A DNA stretch of 64,000 nucleotides. It comes from Cladopsammia gracilis. Its lineage: Eukaryota; Cnidaria; Anthozoa; Scleractinia; Dendrophylliidae. Position numbers and translations under genes: made by a program. The stretch covers positions 683,501 through 747,500 of the forward strand of contig JAJGOT010000029.1 of the NCBI GenBank assembly GCA_022457155.1, given 5' to 3'. The notes under the pieces were generated by a model that ran no database searches, was not told the DNA's origin, and saw only the letters and a list, made by a program, of their open reading frames with translations. Numbering within the stretch: the first letter of the stretch is position 1; the number at the start of each line of letters is the position of its first letter. This document shows positions 42,932-54,254 of the stretch, in pieces.

Positions 42932-43970
42932 TACGTTGATATCAATCTCTGATTGACTCTTTCTTTGTGTTCTTGTTAGTTTTGGAGAGTTGTTTATAAA
43001 ACGTGCTCAAAATCAGTCGTTTCATGATTTCTTTCATTGAAGATTACAGCTCGGCCTCGATGCGCTATTAATGGTTCGCGCTTTGCTTTTAAACATTTGA
43101 ATAATATGGAGATTTGATTGTGTTATCCATTTTCATGTTTTTGTTCATTCATTACATAAGTTGAAAAGCGATTTTATGTAAGCAAAACAAGACTTGGATT
43201 CTATAGTTCTAACTTCACTCGCGTGGCCTTATGCAAATATGTTTGTGTATTTTTGCAATTTTGATTTCCAAATCAGTTTCTCGGGCAATTTTTGATACGC
43301 AACAGGTGTATTTTATTCGGAAATAAGTCATACTAGTTATTCTAGACCAAGAAAAAGTTGTTTTTGTGAACTTTTGTACGGTCTAAATGTACTGTGCAGA
43401 CGGTCGCGTAATACTGTTTTTGAGAATTGCTAAAATTGAAAAATAGCCCGGTCGTCAATCTTAATTGTTGTGCTTCCGACCTTTCACCTTAGTTAGGCTT
43501 ATCATCGGCTTTCTGTTCAGAGAGCGACGCTGTTAGGCTCAGCCTATCTATATATATATATTAAAAGAGACTGCGGACTCCCAGCGACCGACTCGCTTTA
43601 TCACCGCTCGCCAACGTGCTCTCAGACCTAAATTACATTTGATATAGGATGCACGAAATGCCCCTACAATCGCTACGATCGATAACTTTCTTTTCAGCGG
43701 TAATAGAGATCGCAGCGATCATATGGAAACCAGGCTTTAGTAAACAGTCGTGTAAATAAACAATATGAAAAGTCACCTGACTCAAGAAATGTTGAATTGT
43801 TCATTCCAGAAACTTTGGGGACCTTGGGTACGAACAAGGGATTGTGTGATGGTTTGGGGGGACCCGAAAATGTTAAAAATATTAGTAAAGAGAAAAACTG
43901 TGAAGTAAAAATTACTTTAATCAAAGAAGATATATTTGGAGGTACACTATCAGAGGCTATCGCCGAGGAA
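42932..43970. other. Intergenic, no gene seen
   Basis: Includes a short (TA)n at about 43548-43561 and a Y-family fragment (about 43655-43735). Confidence 0.5.
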
Positions 43971-43974
43971 TGTC

Positions 43975-44260
43975 AGGGTTGTCCAATACACCCGAACTCA
44001 CCGGAAGTCATTTCGCGAGAGACTTAGAAAAAATACAGTATGAAGTTTATAGGAAGATGAAAAGGTTGTCGAATCGACACGACCCGACTCGGCTCGACAC
44101 GACTCGACTGTGTGCAAGTCGACTCGACTCCGCGGAAGTCAGTTCGCGAGACACTTAGCTTTTCATTTCTACTGCCGTTGGTAGGATAGATAAACTTTAC
44201 GACCTGACTTCCGCTAGAACGAGTCGACTGTGCTTCAAGACGACCCGACTCAGTTCGGGT
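43975..44260. repeat. CGACTCGAC-rich repeat related to the 122-bp satellite
   Basis: CGCGAGAGACTTAGAAAAAAT (about 44014) matches the satellite anchor at 34135-34155. A second CGCGAGACACTTAG follows about 133 bp later (44146). Between and after lie GACCCGACTCGGCTCGACAC-type words like those at 9200-9480. Confidence 0.65.
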
Positions 44261-44904
44261 GTATTCCAGCCCAGCCGTGTTCCAGCGGAGGTGTGTGCAA
44301 CCCTAAACACAGCAACGTCAATTGTGTAGGTGTTCTGTATATCATCATGCTTTTGAACCGGCCAAATAATCCGAAAGACATAAGATCCTGCAAAGACTAA
44401 TAAAATTAGACCCAGAAGCTGGGGAACACATGAAGTCGAACATAAATTTGCATACGGCAGGCCAAAGGCACAGACCGCCAATACCCAAGTGTCTGCATTG
44501 CAAAGTTGTCTGTGTTTTATAATAAGCAGAGTTTGTATAACTTACTATAGAAGAGTGTGAGCTGCAGTAAGGAGTAGTTCGACTGAGCGTATCCGTGATC
44601 GTTTGCGTATTAACAGAGCGGCCGGGTTTATATTGAGTGTCGAAAAAGAAAAAAAAAGTTACAGCAGATATAGACAATACATTGAACCAATCAAAACTCG
44701 AAGTAAATAACTGTAGCCGGCGCCAAGCGCGGGAAAACACGTGAAAGCAAGTAAGATCGATTGGTTGAGAAAGTGGCACGAGTTTTTCACTACAGAAAAG
44801 TTATGCAAAACCAAAGCAAACGCGAATTATTCTATTTGAAAATTGCTCTATCCTACTTAAGATCAGGTCACAAACAGCACAACTTAATGTCAAAGCAAAT
44901 TCAT
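44261..44904. other. Intergenic, no gene seen
   Basis: A 144-codon minus frame (44345-44779) is hydrophobic in places but has no family signature. Confidence 0.45.
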
Positions 44905-45102
44905 GCCTCGGGCGCCCGCGCGGGAGAAAGCGTGCGAGTGATTGGTTTTACATCTGATTGGCTGAGAAAGTCACAAAGCTTAAAGTAATGCAATACCACA
45001 GCGAAAGCTAATTCCCCTCGACACTAATTTGAAAATTACTTAATCCTACGAAACACAAGGTAACACGTGGTACAACTGAACGTAAGTCAGATGTGCATCG
45101 CG

Positions 45103-46146
45103 TCAACGTCTGCACATCACAATCCTGGAGAAAGCTCTCGCAAAGAATCTGTTCATTGTGCCGTAACACAGAGGATGAATTGCGCCTGGTAAACAAGTCA
45201 GAATATAAAAATACTTGCGTAAAACTTCCTGAAAAGGAAAGCGCCAACCGCCGTCTCCTTCTATGGAGTATTCCCACAGAAACAATGCTTGGTATGGAAT
45301 ATAACACACCACAAATGATATGATTATTACATAGATCATTCTTAATAAGTCGAATTCTAGTTCCATGCCGGTTTTGCTTCCTCTTGGTTGTTTGTTGAAC
45401 TCCAGTTGTAATTGCCTTTCAGATTTATTTTGCCGAAGATTATACACCTCTCGACGGTCCTCGGAGTTCGTCGGAAGCTCCGGAGATTCTACGACGTTGT
45501 TATGGATATGACGCTTGAGTTTCAGTGTGACAGCGCCGTAAGACCACGTCATGACTAAATAGGGAAATAAGAAACTTAGTGTGAACCTGATAATGGTGTA
45601 CGTCCTGTAACCCTGGAATTTTGACAGGCACACTTTTTGTCCCGATGGGTGTACTACCAAAATTCGTGTAACAAACAAAGGAAGCGACACTGCAAGCGCC
45701 AGCAGCCACATTCCGCCAATAACTGTCGCCATAACGACGCTTGTCATTTTCTTTCTAAGTGGAGTAATGGTTATGGCTCGATAGCGATACACAGCAATGG
45801 CTGCCAAGTTGAGTGTGACCACAATAACAGCTAAGACTTGAAGCGGAATCACCAGCTTACAGACGAATTCACCAAAGATCCAACTGTATTTCTCTTGGTA
45901 GGTCATGAGAAAAGGCTGACATAGCGAGCTGACGATCTCCGCAACAGCCAAGTTTGCCACCAAATAATACGTAAATGCCTTGTAACGGGTGGGCAGCTCA
46001 ACCACGGCTTTCAAAACCAAAGCGTTACCGATTAAACTCGTCAAGATGATTACGGAGAATAACACCAGCCTAAAGACTCGCAGTCCATACGGCTCTGTAT
46101 ATAACATTGACTCTACGGTCTGATTGGTCAGATTTGTTAAGTTCAT
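45103..46146 (-). CDS. Class A GPCR, copy B of the inverted pair
   Basis: An intronless 347-residue receptor, partner of 14543-15592. The open frame reaches up to 46191, but ATG 46146 (MNLTNLTNQTVES) is chosen because it aligns with copy A's only ATG; copy A has TTA where the upstream ATG lies. It shows the same atypical core: Glu in helix 2 (NLAVAEI), YRY, CYIP and HPLCY. It retains VVMATVIGGMW at the start of helix 4, where copy A lacks MATV, and loop 3 has NKSERQLQLEF for copy A's NKPKRPKRQLQLEL. Most differences are conservative, and all seven helices and both extracellular cysteines are kept. Function as for copy A: an orphan membrane receptor. Confidence 0.92.
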   Translation of the reverse strand: MNLTNLTNQTVESMLYTEPYGLRVFRLVLFSVIILTSLIGNALVLKAVVELPTRYKAFTYYLVANLAVAEIVSSLCQPFLMTYQEKYSWIFGEFVCKLVIPLQVLAVIVVTLNLAAIAVYRYRAITITPLRKKMTSVVMATVIGGMWLLALAVSLPLFVTRILVVHPSGQKVCLSKFQGYRTYTIIRFTLSFLFPYLVMTWSYGAVTLKLKRHIHNNVVESPELPTNSEDRREVYNLRQNKSERQLQLEFNKQPRGSKTGMELEFDLLRMIYVIIISFVVCYIPYQALFLWEYSIEGDGGWRFPFQEVLRKYFYILTCLPGAIHPLCYGTMNRFFARAFSRIVMCRR

Positions 46147-46191
46147 TTTACCTCTTCTTGGCTCGGTTGTGTAAATTCCTGTCGTGATCAT

Positions 46192-46760
46192 ATAAGAAGA
46201 GAAATAAATTCAACTAGCTAAGCGGTTGTTGTTGAAAATGAAATGAAATTGTTAAAACACCATGCTGTCAGCTATCTAACTGTGTTCTATTGTTATATCC
46301 ATTATATGCCTATCAAGGCATTGAAACTGATTGAAAGGTCTATCTAGCAGAAAAACTGTATTCTTAACAACGAATCGGGTTTTAAATGGATTCACTAAAT
46401 GAAAGCCAAAGTTGTACTAAGAGACCGTGAAATGAGAGTATCAGTGTGCATAAAGGCACACACCTGTATAAATTGCAAATAAGACATTTGTGTCAGCTTG
46501 GTAAATAAATGATGCCCTTACACAAACAGTAACCGGAAAATGCTTTGACGCCTTTGTCAATAACGAGACTATACGACCATTTTATTTTAATTTCATGTCA
46601 GAGCAGGGAGTAAATGTTGTAATTATGCACATTTCAGTACCGATAATTATATAACGGACAAATGAATGGAGAGGTTAATTTCTAAGGAAACGGCAGTGCT
46701 GCGTCGATGGGGGAATAAAACATGAAAATTAATGATAAGGTAAATAAGCCATGGTAAAAA
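46192..46760. other. 5' flank of GPCR copy B
   Basis: Homologous by eye to 14280-14540 upstream of copy A (GACCTTTCAATC and ATCACGACAGG on the coding strand). No TATA box assigned. Confidence 0.5.
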
Positions 46761-46845
46761 GATTTAAAAAGCTTACTTTTCGAGCGCTTTCCCTTCGTCA
46801 CAGCGACTCCGAAAGGGCTAGCGCTCGAAACGTCGCTTTTTAATC
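46761..46845. repeat. Palindromic Penelope-type terminal motif
   Basis: CTTTTCGAGCGCTTTCCCTTCGTCACAGCG is mirrored by CGCTAGCCCTTTCGGAGTCGC-type sequence ending CGAAACGTCGCTTTTTAATC. The piece AGCGAC..AGGGCTAGCGCTCGAAAC..GTCGCT resembles a decayed hammerhead stem II plus GAAA. No coding part of the element is nearby. Confidence 0.45.
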
Positions 46846-47234
46846 TTTTTCGGTAGCCAATTTACCTTATAAAGTCAGTTGTTAAAAACACATTTTCATA
46901 TATCACGTGCCCGGACATCTGAGGTTGTTATTTGATTCAGACAAACAACAAAACCTAAACTAAAATCCAATTCCGCAAAACCTTATTAAAGCTAACTTGA
47001 GTATCGTAAAACCAAAACCAAAGTAATTACTCCGGCCAATCACAACAGACGCAGACAATCCAATTGCCAAAGAACCAATCAGACCTCGAAGCAAATACGA
47101 TCAATACGACGTGAAGTTGCTAACTCCCTGTGGGCAAAACTTGACATTGATTTGAGCACTAAGTTGGTTTACCTTAGCAAAATAAATTAACCCTACTGTT
47201 CTTGTATTGCATGAATATGTAAATATGTAATATA
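46846..47234. other. Intergenic, no gene seen
   Basis: No supported feature. Confidence 0.5.
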
Positions 47235-47440
47235 TAATTTGCAAAGATTTTGGCGATTTTATTCTTTCGTATTTTATTCTATCGTTTTCTCTGTACGAAT
47301 GATCACTTCGAAAAGCTATATCAAACACTCGAAAGAGTGTTTGATCACGTACCTTGAAGTCGGTTTAAAAAACACTTAGAGTCTTTTCTCGGTGTTTCGT
47401 GATGACACTCCCTTCCTTGTGTTTGATATATAATAATACA
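47235..47440. repeat. F-family foldback repeat, copy 4
   Basis: AGATTTTGGCGATTTTATTC, then ATATCAAACACTCGAAAGAG, GTGTTTGATCACGTACCTTG, and the mirror CTTGTGTTTGATATATAA. It lies in the right arm of the segmental duplication; no counterpart was seen in the left arm. Confidence 0.75.
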
Positions 47441-49227
47441 GTAATTTTTAAAAATATTTCTTAAGCAAACCCATTTTTAAAAAATGGTGGAGGATACTTC
47501 TAATGGATAAATTCATAAGGGAAAACCTTGGTAGAGGGCTTTTGCTGTGTTCGCATCAGCACCAAAACATTTTTAGAGCAAACACGTTCCCCGGAAACAT
47601 GCTTGTTAATTTCAAAGCACGTTTCACACCTGGTTCTATAATTTATGCTGTTTTATGAAGCAGGGATAAACTGGCATGAAATCGTTATAATTACACATGA
47701 AATAAAAAAAAAAACAGAGCTCGAACTTGCTGTTAAATGATTTTGTGGTTTAATCTCACTTTTCAAGTTCTTCGGGAACGAAGCAATGCAATGTTTGACA
47801 AGGAGGCGTGTCTCGTCTGGCTTAGATCGAAACTATCTCGTGAAGTAGTTTCAATCATGCACAGAATAAACATGTTTCGACCTTGATTTGCGTAATGCGC
47901 CGCCTGATGTAAACACTTTTCTCAGTGAATCATGTTTCATTCGTGATCAGACCCCTAAACATGTTCGCCCAAACACAGCATAAGTTTGAAAAGGAGCAAA
48001 ATTGTTGATGCGAGAATTTAAACTCTAGCTTTCTGTCTTCTCTAGCTTAGGCTTTTTAAAACTTCTGCGACTTTCATTAGTTTACCTCTCGTCAGAGTCA
48101 GCCCATATAGTGCTAGGTCCGATTTGAATTCTTGGACAGAAAATATCACGTATTGAGGATTTTGAAGGCATCTGGAGCAGTGAAACGCGAGTGCACTTGT
48201 TAAAGCTATAATCTATGCTGATTATGGTAATTCCAACCCACGATCTATTGTTACAAGGGCAGGTAACGACAATGCGCTGAAATATCCCACAGTTCCTTGG
48301 CAACAATTCCTTACTCAAATTTACACTAAATTGACTAAAACAATGCTTATTTATCACAATATGTTTTGCATGACAGCCAAAAAAACCTTACGAAGTTGTA
48401 TAAGCCCAGGGTTTATAAGCGGCATCTTCTCTAAGTTACGGAATAACGTATGAAACAGGAGCGTTATTTCTATTATTTGTTTCAAGAAAGTGTCACGAAA
48501 CGTTACCGTGATCGGTGGGACACGGCGGGCTCGCCCCGTCCTCTTCTCACCGCAAAGTAAGGCTTGAAGGGCCGACATTTTATTACAGTCTGTAACATTT
48601 TTAACCCCGTAGTCGCCCTCCCCCCCCTCCCCCCCTCCCTCCCCCTTCCCCCTTTCCGTCTTCCCCTCCCCCACCCCCTTTCCCCCCTTCTAACTCGAAA
48701 AACACAACACATCAGGAATGTCAAGAACTGTTCTAAAGGATCCAACATCGCAAACCATGCTTGGTCGAACAATCACTCTATTGACTTTAAAAATACACTT
48801 GTTATTGATAAAGGCGACTTTCGCGTGCGGATAACCCTCGAGTCATGGCATACTGCCAAGACAACTGACGCTGATAATAATTCCAAACCGTTGCCAAGAC
48901 AATATTAAATTCTTTTAAAACGGTGAACATTTCTTTAGCATTTTATGAATATTTTTAATTAGCATTTTTTCGTTCTTTCAGTTGTCACTTCTTCGCACTC
49001 ACTTCATTTTTCATTCCAAAATATTGCTCCCTCAGACGAGACATTTGCTCATAATAGTTTTATAATTCAACACATTGATAACAAAGCACAGTTTGAAGAA
49101 AAAATATCACCGACAAGCCTTTTATTTAAAAAAAAGTTTACAGATGTTTTACCGCACGAAACTTGCAACATCACACAGTTCATGAATGAAAGTGGCGTCT
49201 TTGTCAATATTAGTCTAATATTGTGCA
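47441..49227. other. Intergenic, no gene seen; C/T-rich tract
   Basis: Low-complexity CCCTCCCCC tract at about 48617-48690. No gene. Frames crossing the tract (48354-48772) are compositional artefacts. Confidence 0.5.
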
Positions 49228-49500
49228 AGCTAGCTTGAACATTATAACTGTTTTATAATTCAACACATTGATAACAAATCCGTCACAGTTTCGAGAAAAA
49301 AGTCATTGAGATATACAACCTTTCATTAAGTAAAAAGGCTAACTACAATATTTTACCTAAAATTAATTTAGCATACACAATCAGTTCACAGTTTCTACGA
49401 AGAGCTTTCGTCTACTCAAAGAACGGGACAGAGTAGTGACTACAATAATTAAAACACAGTAAAATGGCATAGAATGTCTTAGTTACAAGTGTTTCGTATC
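49228..49500. repeat. Diverged third copy of the 60236/61838 block
   Basis: ACATTATAACTGTTTTATAA, TTCAACACATTGATAACAAA and GAACGGGACAGAGTAGTGAC with AAACACAGTAAAATGGCATA match 60525-60810 and 62190-62465. A partial fourth piece is near 49055-49130. Confidence 0.8.
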
Positions 49501-50369
49501 TTACAAAGTTCAATTCAGAATCAAAACGTCCAAAACAAATTGAACAAACATGCACACGGCTACGAAGATGAACCTAAACATAGCGGCGAAAAGTCGGAAA
49601 GAACTGCAGCGTGGACAGTAAGCTTACAAAAATTCACAGCTAAAGGATACAAGAAACGGTTAAAACATCGTACCTGTAGTTGATTTGGCTTTTTAGTCCC
49701 TTCCATAAGCACCAAATGTTAAAACATCGAAGTACGAGCTGAGTCGATCAATGTTGTTTACAAACTTGGAATGCTCATTTTTTAGCTCCCACAGCCGTAA
49801 TGACGAGATCAGAAACTTTTCTGAGGAAACATCAAGTCTATATCATATTCCAGAGGTGATTACCAAAGGAATTTCACGAAAATTGTGCTCCTTCATTTAC
49901 TTCTTGTCGAGCGGTTAAACTTTGAACCAGTTTTCATTCAGCTACACCAAGAAACACTGCGACCGCGACAACGCGAAAATTTCGCGCCTTTTTTGTCCAA
50001 TCATGTGAACAGTATTTTTCTCTTTTCTTTTCTTCTCTTTTTTTTCTTTCTTTTCCCTTTTTTAACTAAAAGTTCACGCACTTTTTCGCCAAAAAACACG
50101 AAATTGCAGGCAGCAGTGATTTTCACTTTCCTTCAAAATGCGAAATTTACCACCATCGCTGGTTATACGTCATGTAGACATAACGTATATCGATAACTTT
50201 TATACCATATTTGGGCAGTGTATCAATGTGTTGAATTATAATTATGTATGTCTGCGCTATTGTTTTGCTATTGGATTTCTATTGTTTTGGCTTTTGTTTT
50301 AGTTTTAAGAACGGTATGCATAACTAATGTTGGGGTTAAACGGAAATCTTTCCGGCTGAAAAGTGCAAA
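49501..50369. other. Intergenic, polypyrimidine tract
   Basis: T/C-rich run at about 50017-50063. Otherwise nothing supported. Confidence 0.5.
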
Positions 50370-51290
50370 ATGACGGAGGTTTTATCGCTCGAACCAAAGC
50401 AAATTTCCCACCGAAATGTTTACTAGATTCCAATCTTTCCAAAACCTAGTGTGGATGTTGACATTGCGCCCGTTAAAATGAGTTCGAACGCTTAAAGCGA
50501 TGACCTCGCGGTCGAACTCCATACAAACCTTTATACGAAATTGCTCACTTCAAGGTAAAAATGACGGTACTTTTTTTAAAAGTTATTAAAATATTTTAAC
50601 GTTTCTAGATAGAATAATAACCATATTATATATTGGAATCCGAGCGTGGATTTTCGAAATGTAATTCATAAATTGCCAGGCCATGCATGCATTGACAGTA
50701 GAGCATGCGAATAGATACAGACTAAGGCCCCGTCCACACGTATCCGGATATTTTTGAATCCGCAACTTTTTTGTTGCGGATTGGTCTTCCGTCCACACGT
50801 ATCCGGCGAATTCGGGCAAATACGATTCGAATACGCTACGTGTGGACGCGAATATTTTCTAATCCGTAACAAAAAAGTTGCGGATTCAAAAATATCCGGA
50901 TACGTGTGGACGGGGCCTAATAGAAGCCAAAATTGGCTCAGTCGAAGCATAGTGCACTGAAAAAATGGCAAAATGACGGGATTTTTTTCGCTCCAACTAA
51001 ATCATATCTCCCACCAAAATGTTCACAAGATACCAGTCTCTTCAAAACCGAGTGTGGATGTTGACATTATGCCTATTAAAATGAGTTATACCGTTAAAAG
51101 CGATGACCGCGCGGTTGAACTTCATATAAGCCTTTACTTGACATCGGTTACTTCAAGGTCAAAATGACGGGACTTTTTTAAGTTATTAAAATATTTTAAC
51201 GTTTCCAAATAGAATAATAACGAAATTTCTGGAATCCGAGTGTGGAATTCCGAAAAGTAATTCATAAATGGGTGAAATTTTGATTTTCCC
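50370..51290 (+). repeat. Diverged tandem duplication (~330-bp copies)
   Basis: 50370-50690 and 50955-51290 share AGTGTGGATGTTGACATT, TTAAAATGAGTT, TTATTAAAATATTTTAACGT and TAGAATAATAAC in the same order. A MITE sits between the copies. Confidence 0.8.
50726..50917. mobile_element. Harbinger-like MITE, 3-bp TAA target duplication
   Basis: The ends GGCCCCGTCCACACGTATCC and its inverse are perfect for about 45 bp. TAA flanks both ends (50723-50725, 50918-50920), as PIF/Harbinger elements produce. An inner hairpin AATCCGCAACTTTTTTGTTG lies in each arm. Confidence 0.88.
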
Positions 51291-52872
51291 TAAAAAAAAT
51301 GGCGTTTTCACAGTGATTTTCAGGGTCAAATTAGGGGTCCGGGTACGAGTTAAAAAAATTAGAGGCAAATGTCACCCAATTTTTTGTAATGACACAATTT
51401 CTTTTCGCTGTATATATTTTTACATTCGCGGTTTTTGCATCATTCGTCAAAGGCTGAAGACTGGAAGCCGAAAGCTCAGTTTTTTAAATAATTTTTAACC
51501 AGAGAACGTTTTCAAAATTTTAGTATGTTTAACCCTGGTTACTCATCGATTTTTACTCGTACGTTTTATTAAGTTTACGAATTTACGGTTATCTTCTGTG
51601 CAAAACTGTAAAACAATAACTGGTAAAATTATGTTAAAAAAAACACCCTTTTTCTCCGCGTGGTTGGCGTTTTTTATCCCTCCCCAGAAAATTGAACAAT
51701 TCTTGAGGTGGACTTGTGGGCAAGAATAAAAAAAAGTGCTACAACGATACACGATTGAAACTATGTTAAGCGAATAATTACCCTTTCAGTCCGGCCAGAG
51801 TCAATTATGTCAATTATGGAGCTGTAGTTCTTACTTTCGAGTATGTGACCGATCATTCAAATGAAACCTCTTCGACAGTACTTTTGCATGGTACTCGATT
51901 TGTTTTACTGTCTGAAATTCGAGATTTTTCTTGGATTTTGATTTCTGACACTATTAAGAGGGAGAAGGATTAACACGCCTGAACAGCGTGGAAGCATTTT
52001 CAACATACCTTTCAGTAGAATTCACTCATTTTCCGCAATTTAAGGTATGTATGCTGGAAAGTCAAACGAAATTGCTAGGATAAAGGTGTTTTTGGAAGTA
52101 AAATGGAACTTGTGAAGCTACATGTAACACAGAAACGTGTTTTTTTTATTCAAAAATCAGAAAGGTAACATGAGAAAGCACGTAACGCACGAGACATCAC
52201 GTCTCTATCTTTACATTAAAATTTTAAGCTTAATAGAATAAAATCGAATAATAGAATAGTTAAATAATTGATGCAAATTAAAGCTTTTAATCACAAAGCT
52301 AAAGAAATCTTACTTCAGTGATTCCTTTTGAAATATTAGATTACTTTTATTGACGATGTTATATGAAAATTAGTACTGTGCCTATTTAATAGGGCCACAT
52401 TAGTTGAGTTTTTTTTCCTAAGGGTTAATTCGCTCCAGGCTAAATTATTTTTTTAGAAAAAGAGAATGTGCCTTCGTAATTATAGTTTATAGATTTCTAC
52501 TACATGTAGTTAATAGCGAATCTTCGATTTTCCGTTTTCATGGATGAATGATTCGTTCCCGATAATTTCAATATATTGTGGTTTATTATATTTGTCGGCT
52601 TTTCTAAGCGGAAACGTTTTCCTGTTTACAGATAAGAGGATGGAAGTCTGCTAAAATAAGAAAAAAAAGTCATTTATTACCAGTAACGAAGTGAATGTTT
52701 GGCTAGGTGCTACCTGAAAAAAGTAAAAATAAATCGAAAACAATTCTGATCCAATATACCAGGCGGGATACTGGGTAAGTTCAACGTCATATAAGCAGGC
52801 GTTTGTCATTAAGGCGGGGTCCACCTAAACGCCATTTTTTCCGCCACTTGACATGGCTTTATTGGAAATATC
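51291..52872. other. No gene seen; largely right arm of the segmental duplication
   Basis: 51.5-52.65 kb matches 10.17-11.16 kb inverted. No ORF of note. Confidence 0.5.
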
Positions 52873-53299
52873 CCGGGGGGGGGGGAGTACTCCCTATAGT
52901 GGGCTATACGGGGATGCTCCGCCCGAAAGGGGTGCCTTTTTGAGGCTAGAGGTATATGAAAGGGTTGGGATTTCACGAGTTGAAGTATATGAAAGGGTAG
53001 GGATTTCACGAAGAATAGGAAAGGGAAGCGAAGCCACGCCGTTGAAGCATAAAAAAGGTAGGGAAAACTGCCATTTAAGTATTATAAAAATGGCCTTTCA
53101 AAATATATCAAATAGACGCACGTATAGGCTCTGAAGGGGGTACCATTTTCATTGAAAGGTATATGAAAGGGGTACCATTTTCAATGAAAGGTATATGAAA
53201 GGGGTATCTTTTCTGTCAAAATCGGTATATGAAAGGGTAAGGGTTTGGACCTCGGGGCGGAGCATCCCCGTACAAAACTTTGTTGAGTACCCCCCCGGA
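52873..53299. mobile_element. 427-bp hAT-like MITE with GGTATATGAAAGGG repeats
   Basis: Ends CCGGGGGGGGGG...TACGGGGATGCTCCGCCC and GGGCGGAGCATCCCCGTA...CCCCCCGG are inverted. GAAATATC at 52865-52872 and 53300-53307 is an 8-bp duplication. Inside, GGTATATGAAAGGGGTA-type words occur about six times. Confidence 0.82.
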
Positions 53300-53307
53300 G
53301 AAATATC

Positions 53308-54254
53308 TCGTTCACGTTTCAAGCAATCGAAAACTCTCTGCTCATCTCATGAATCTATGTTATACGGTGTTTTGTAAATTTTGGGGCGATTTTTGCGTAT
53401 GTTTGGGAGGAAATAGTTTTTCTCAAAAGATTTGTAAAATTAACAGAAATAAGAAATATTGAAGATTTAGTGAAGTTTTAAAATTAGATTTTGTCGTTGA
53501 TAAACGGACACCAAGTTAGTCCACTAGCAACCTGGGGTGCTCTTGCGTGGGTATCAACTGTCTGTTGGTGTTCCAAATATCATTTTCTTTCTTCAATCCC
53601 TTCTTTAAACCTCTTAAAATTTCATACAAATTCACGTGTACCCCCGCCTTACGTGTACCCCCGCCAAGAAAAATCCCATATTTAATTATGTAACTGAGAT
53701 ATTGAAAAATAAATGGTGCCACGCAAAAGTACTGCTGAAGAAGTTTCTTTTGTTAGAACCACAATACATGTCTTCGTAATGTACTCTGAGCCAGTAGGGG
53801 TAAAATATGGGATCTTTAATTTGCGGTCACTCTTCAGACTGTCTTTTGGTGTAGAAAGTCCTGATCAGATGGTGTTTTAATTAATAACTGATGTGCTATC
53901 TCTTGAAATCATTCTGACACAACACTCTTAATGATACTCTTTCGTAACTTAAAATGCTGATTCTTTTGGATGTTCAGAAACTGGCTTCCTGACAGAATGT
54001 TTCTTTCATATGAGAAAAGAAATAAATATTTACAAGTATAAAGAAGCCAAAATACGGTCGAAGTTTTCATTTACATATTCAGTCTCTTAGATTTTCTTAT
54101 CTGCAGAACAGGATGTTGAAAGCAGAAGTACAGTGTACGCGGTATTATAGATGTCCGGTAATTATCGTAGCTATAGTCACGAAAATTTGTAAATGTTTCC
54201 AAAGGATTGTAAATCTTGCCAAAGGATTGTAAATATTTTCAAAGGGTTGTAAGG
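53308..54254. other. Intergenic, no gene seen
   Basis: No supported feature. Confidence 0.5.

Larger units (their letters stand above)
44905..52650. repeat. Right copy of the inverted segmental duplication
   Basis: Reverse-complement counterpart of 10170-15840. It is longer because of insertions (F repeat at 47235, repeat block at 49228, tandem copies and a MITE at 50370-51290). Outer limits are where matching fades by eye. Confidence 0.78.

Noticed and set aside
44345..44779. 144-codon minus frame with hydrophobic patches, as a possible membrane protein
   Set aside because: No regular helices, no conserved motif, no homologous frame on the other duplication arm.
48354..48772. Gly/Arg-rich ORFs on the minus strand
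   Set aside because: They arise from a C/T low-complexity tract and differ in two overlapping frames.
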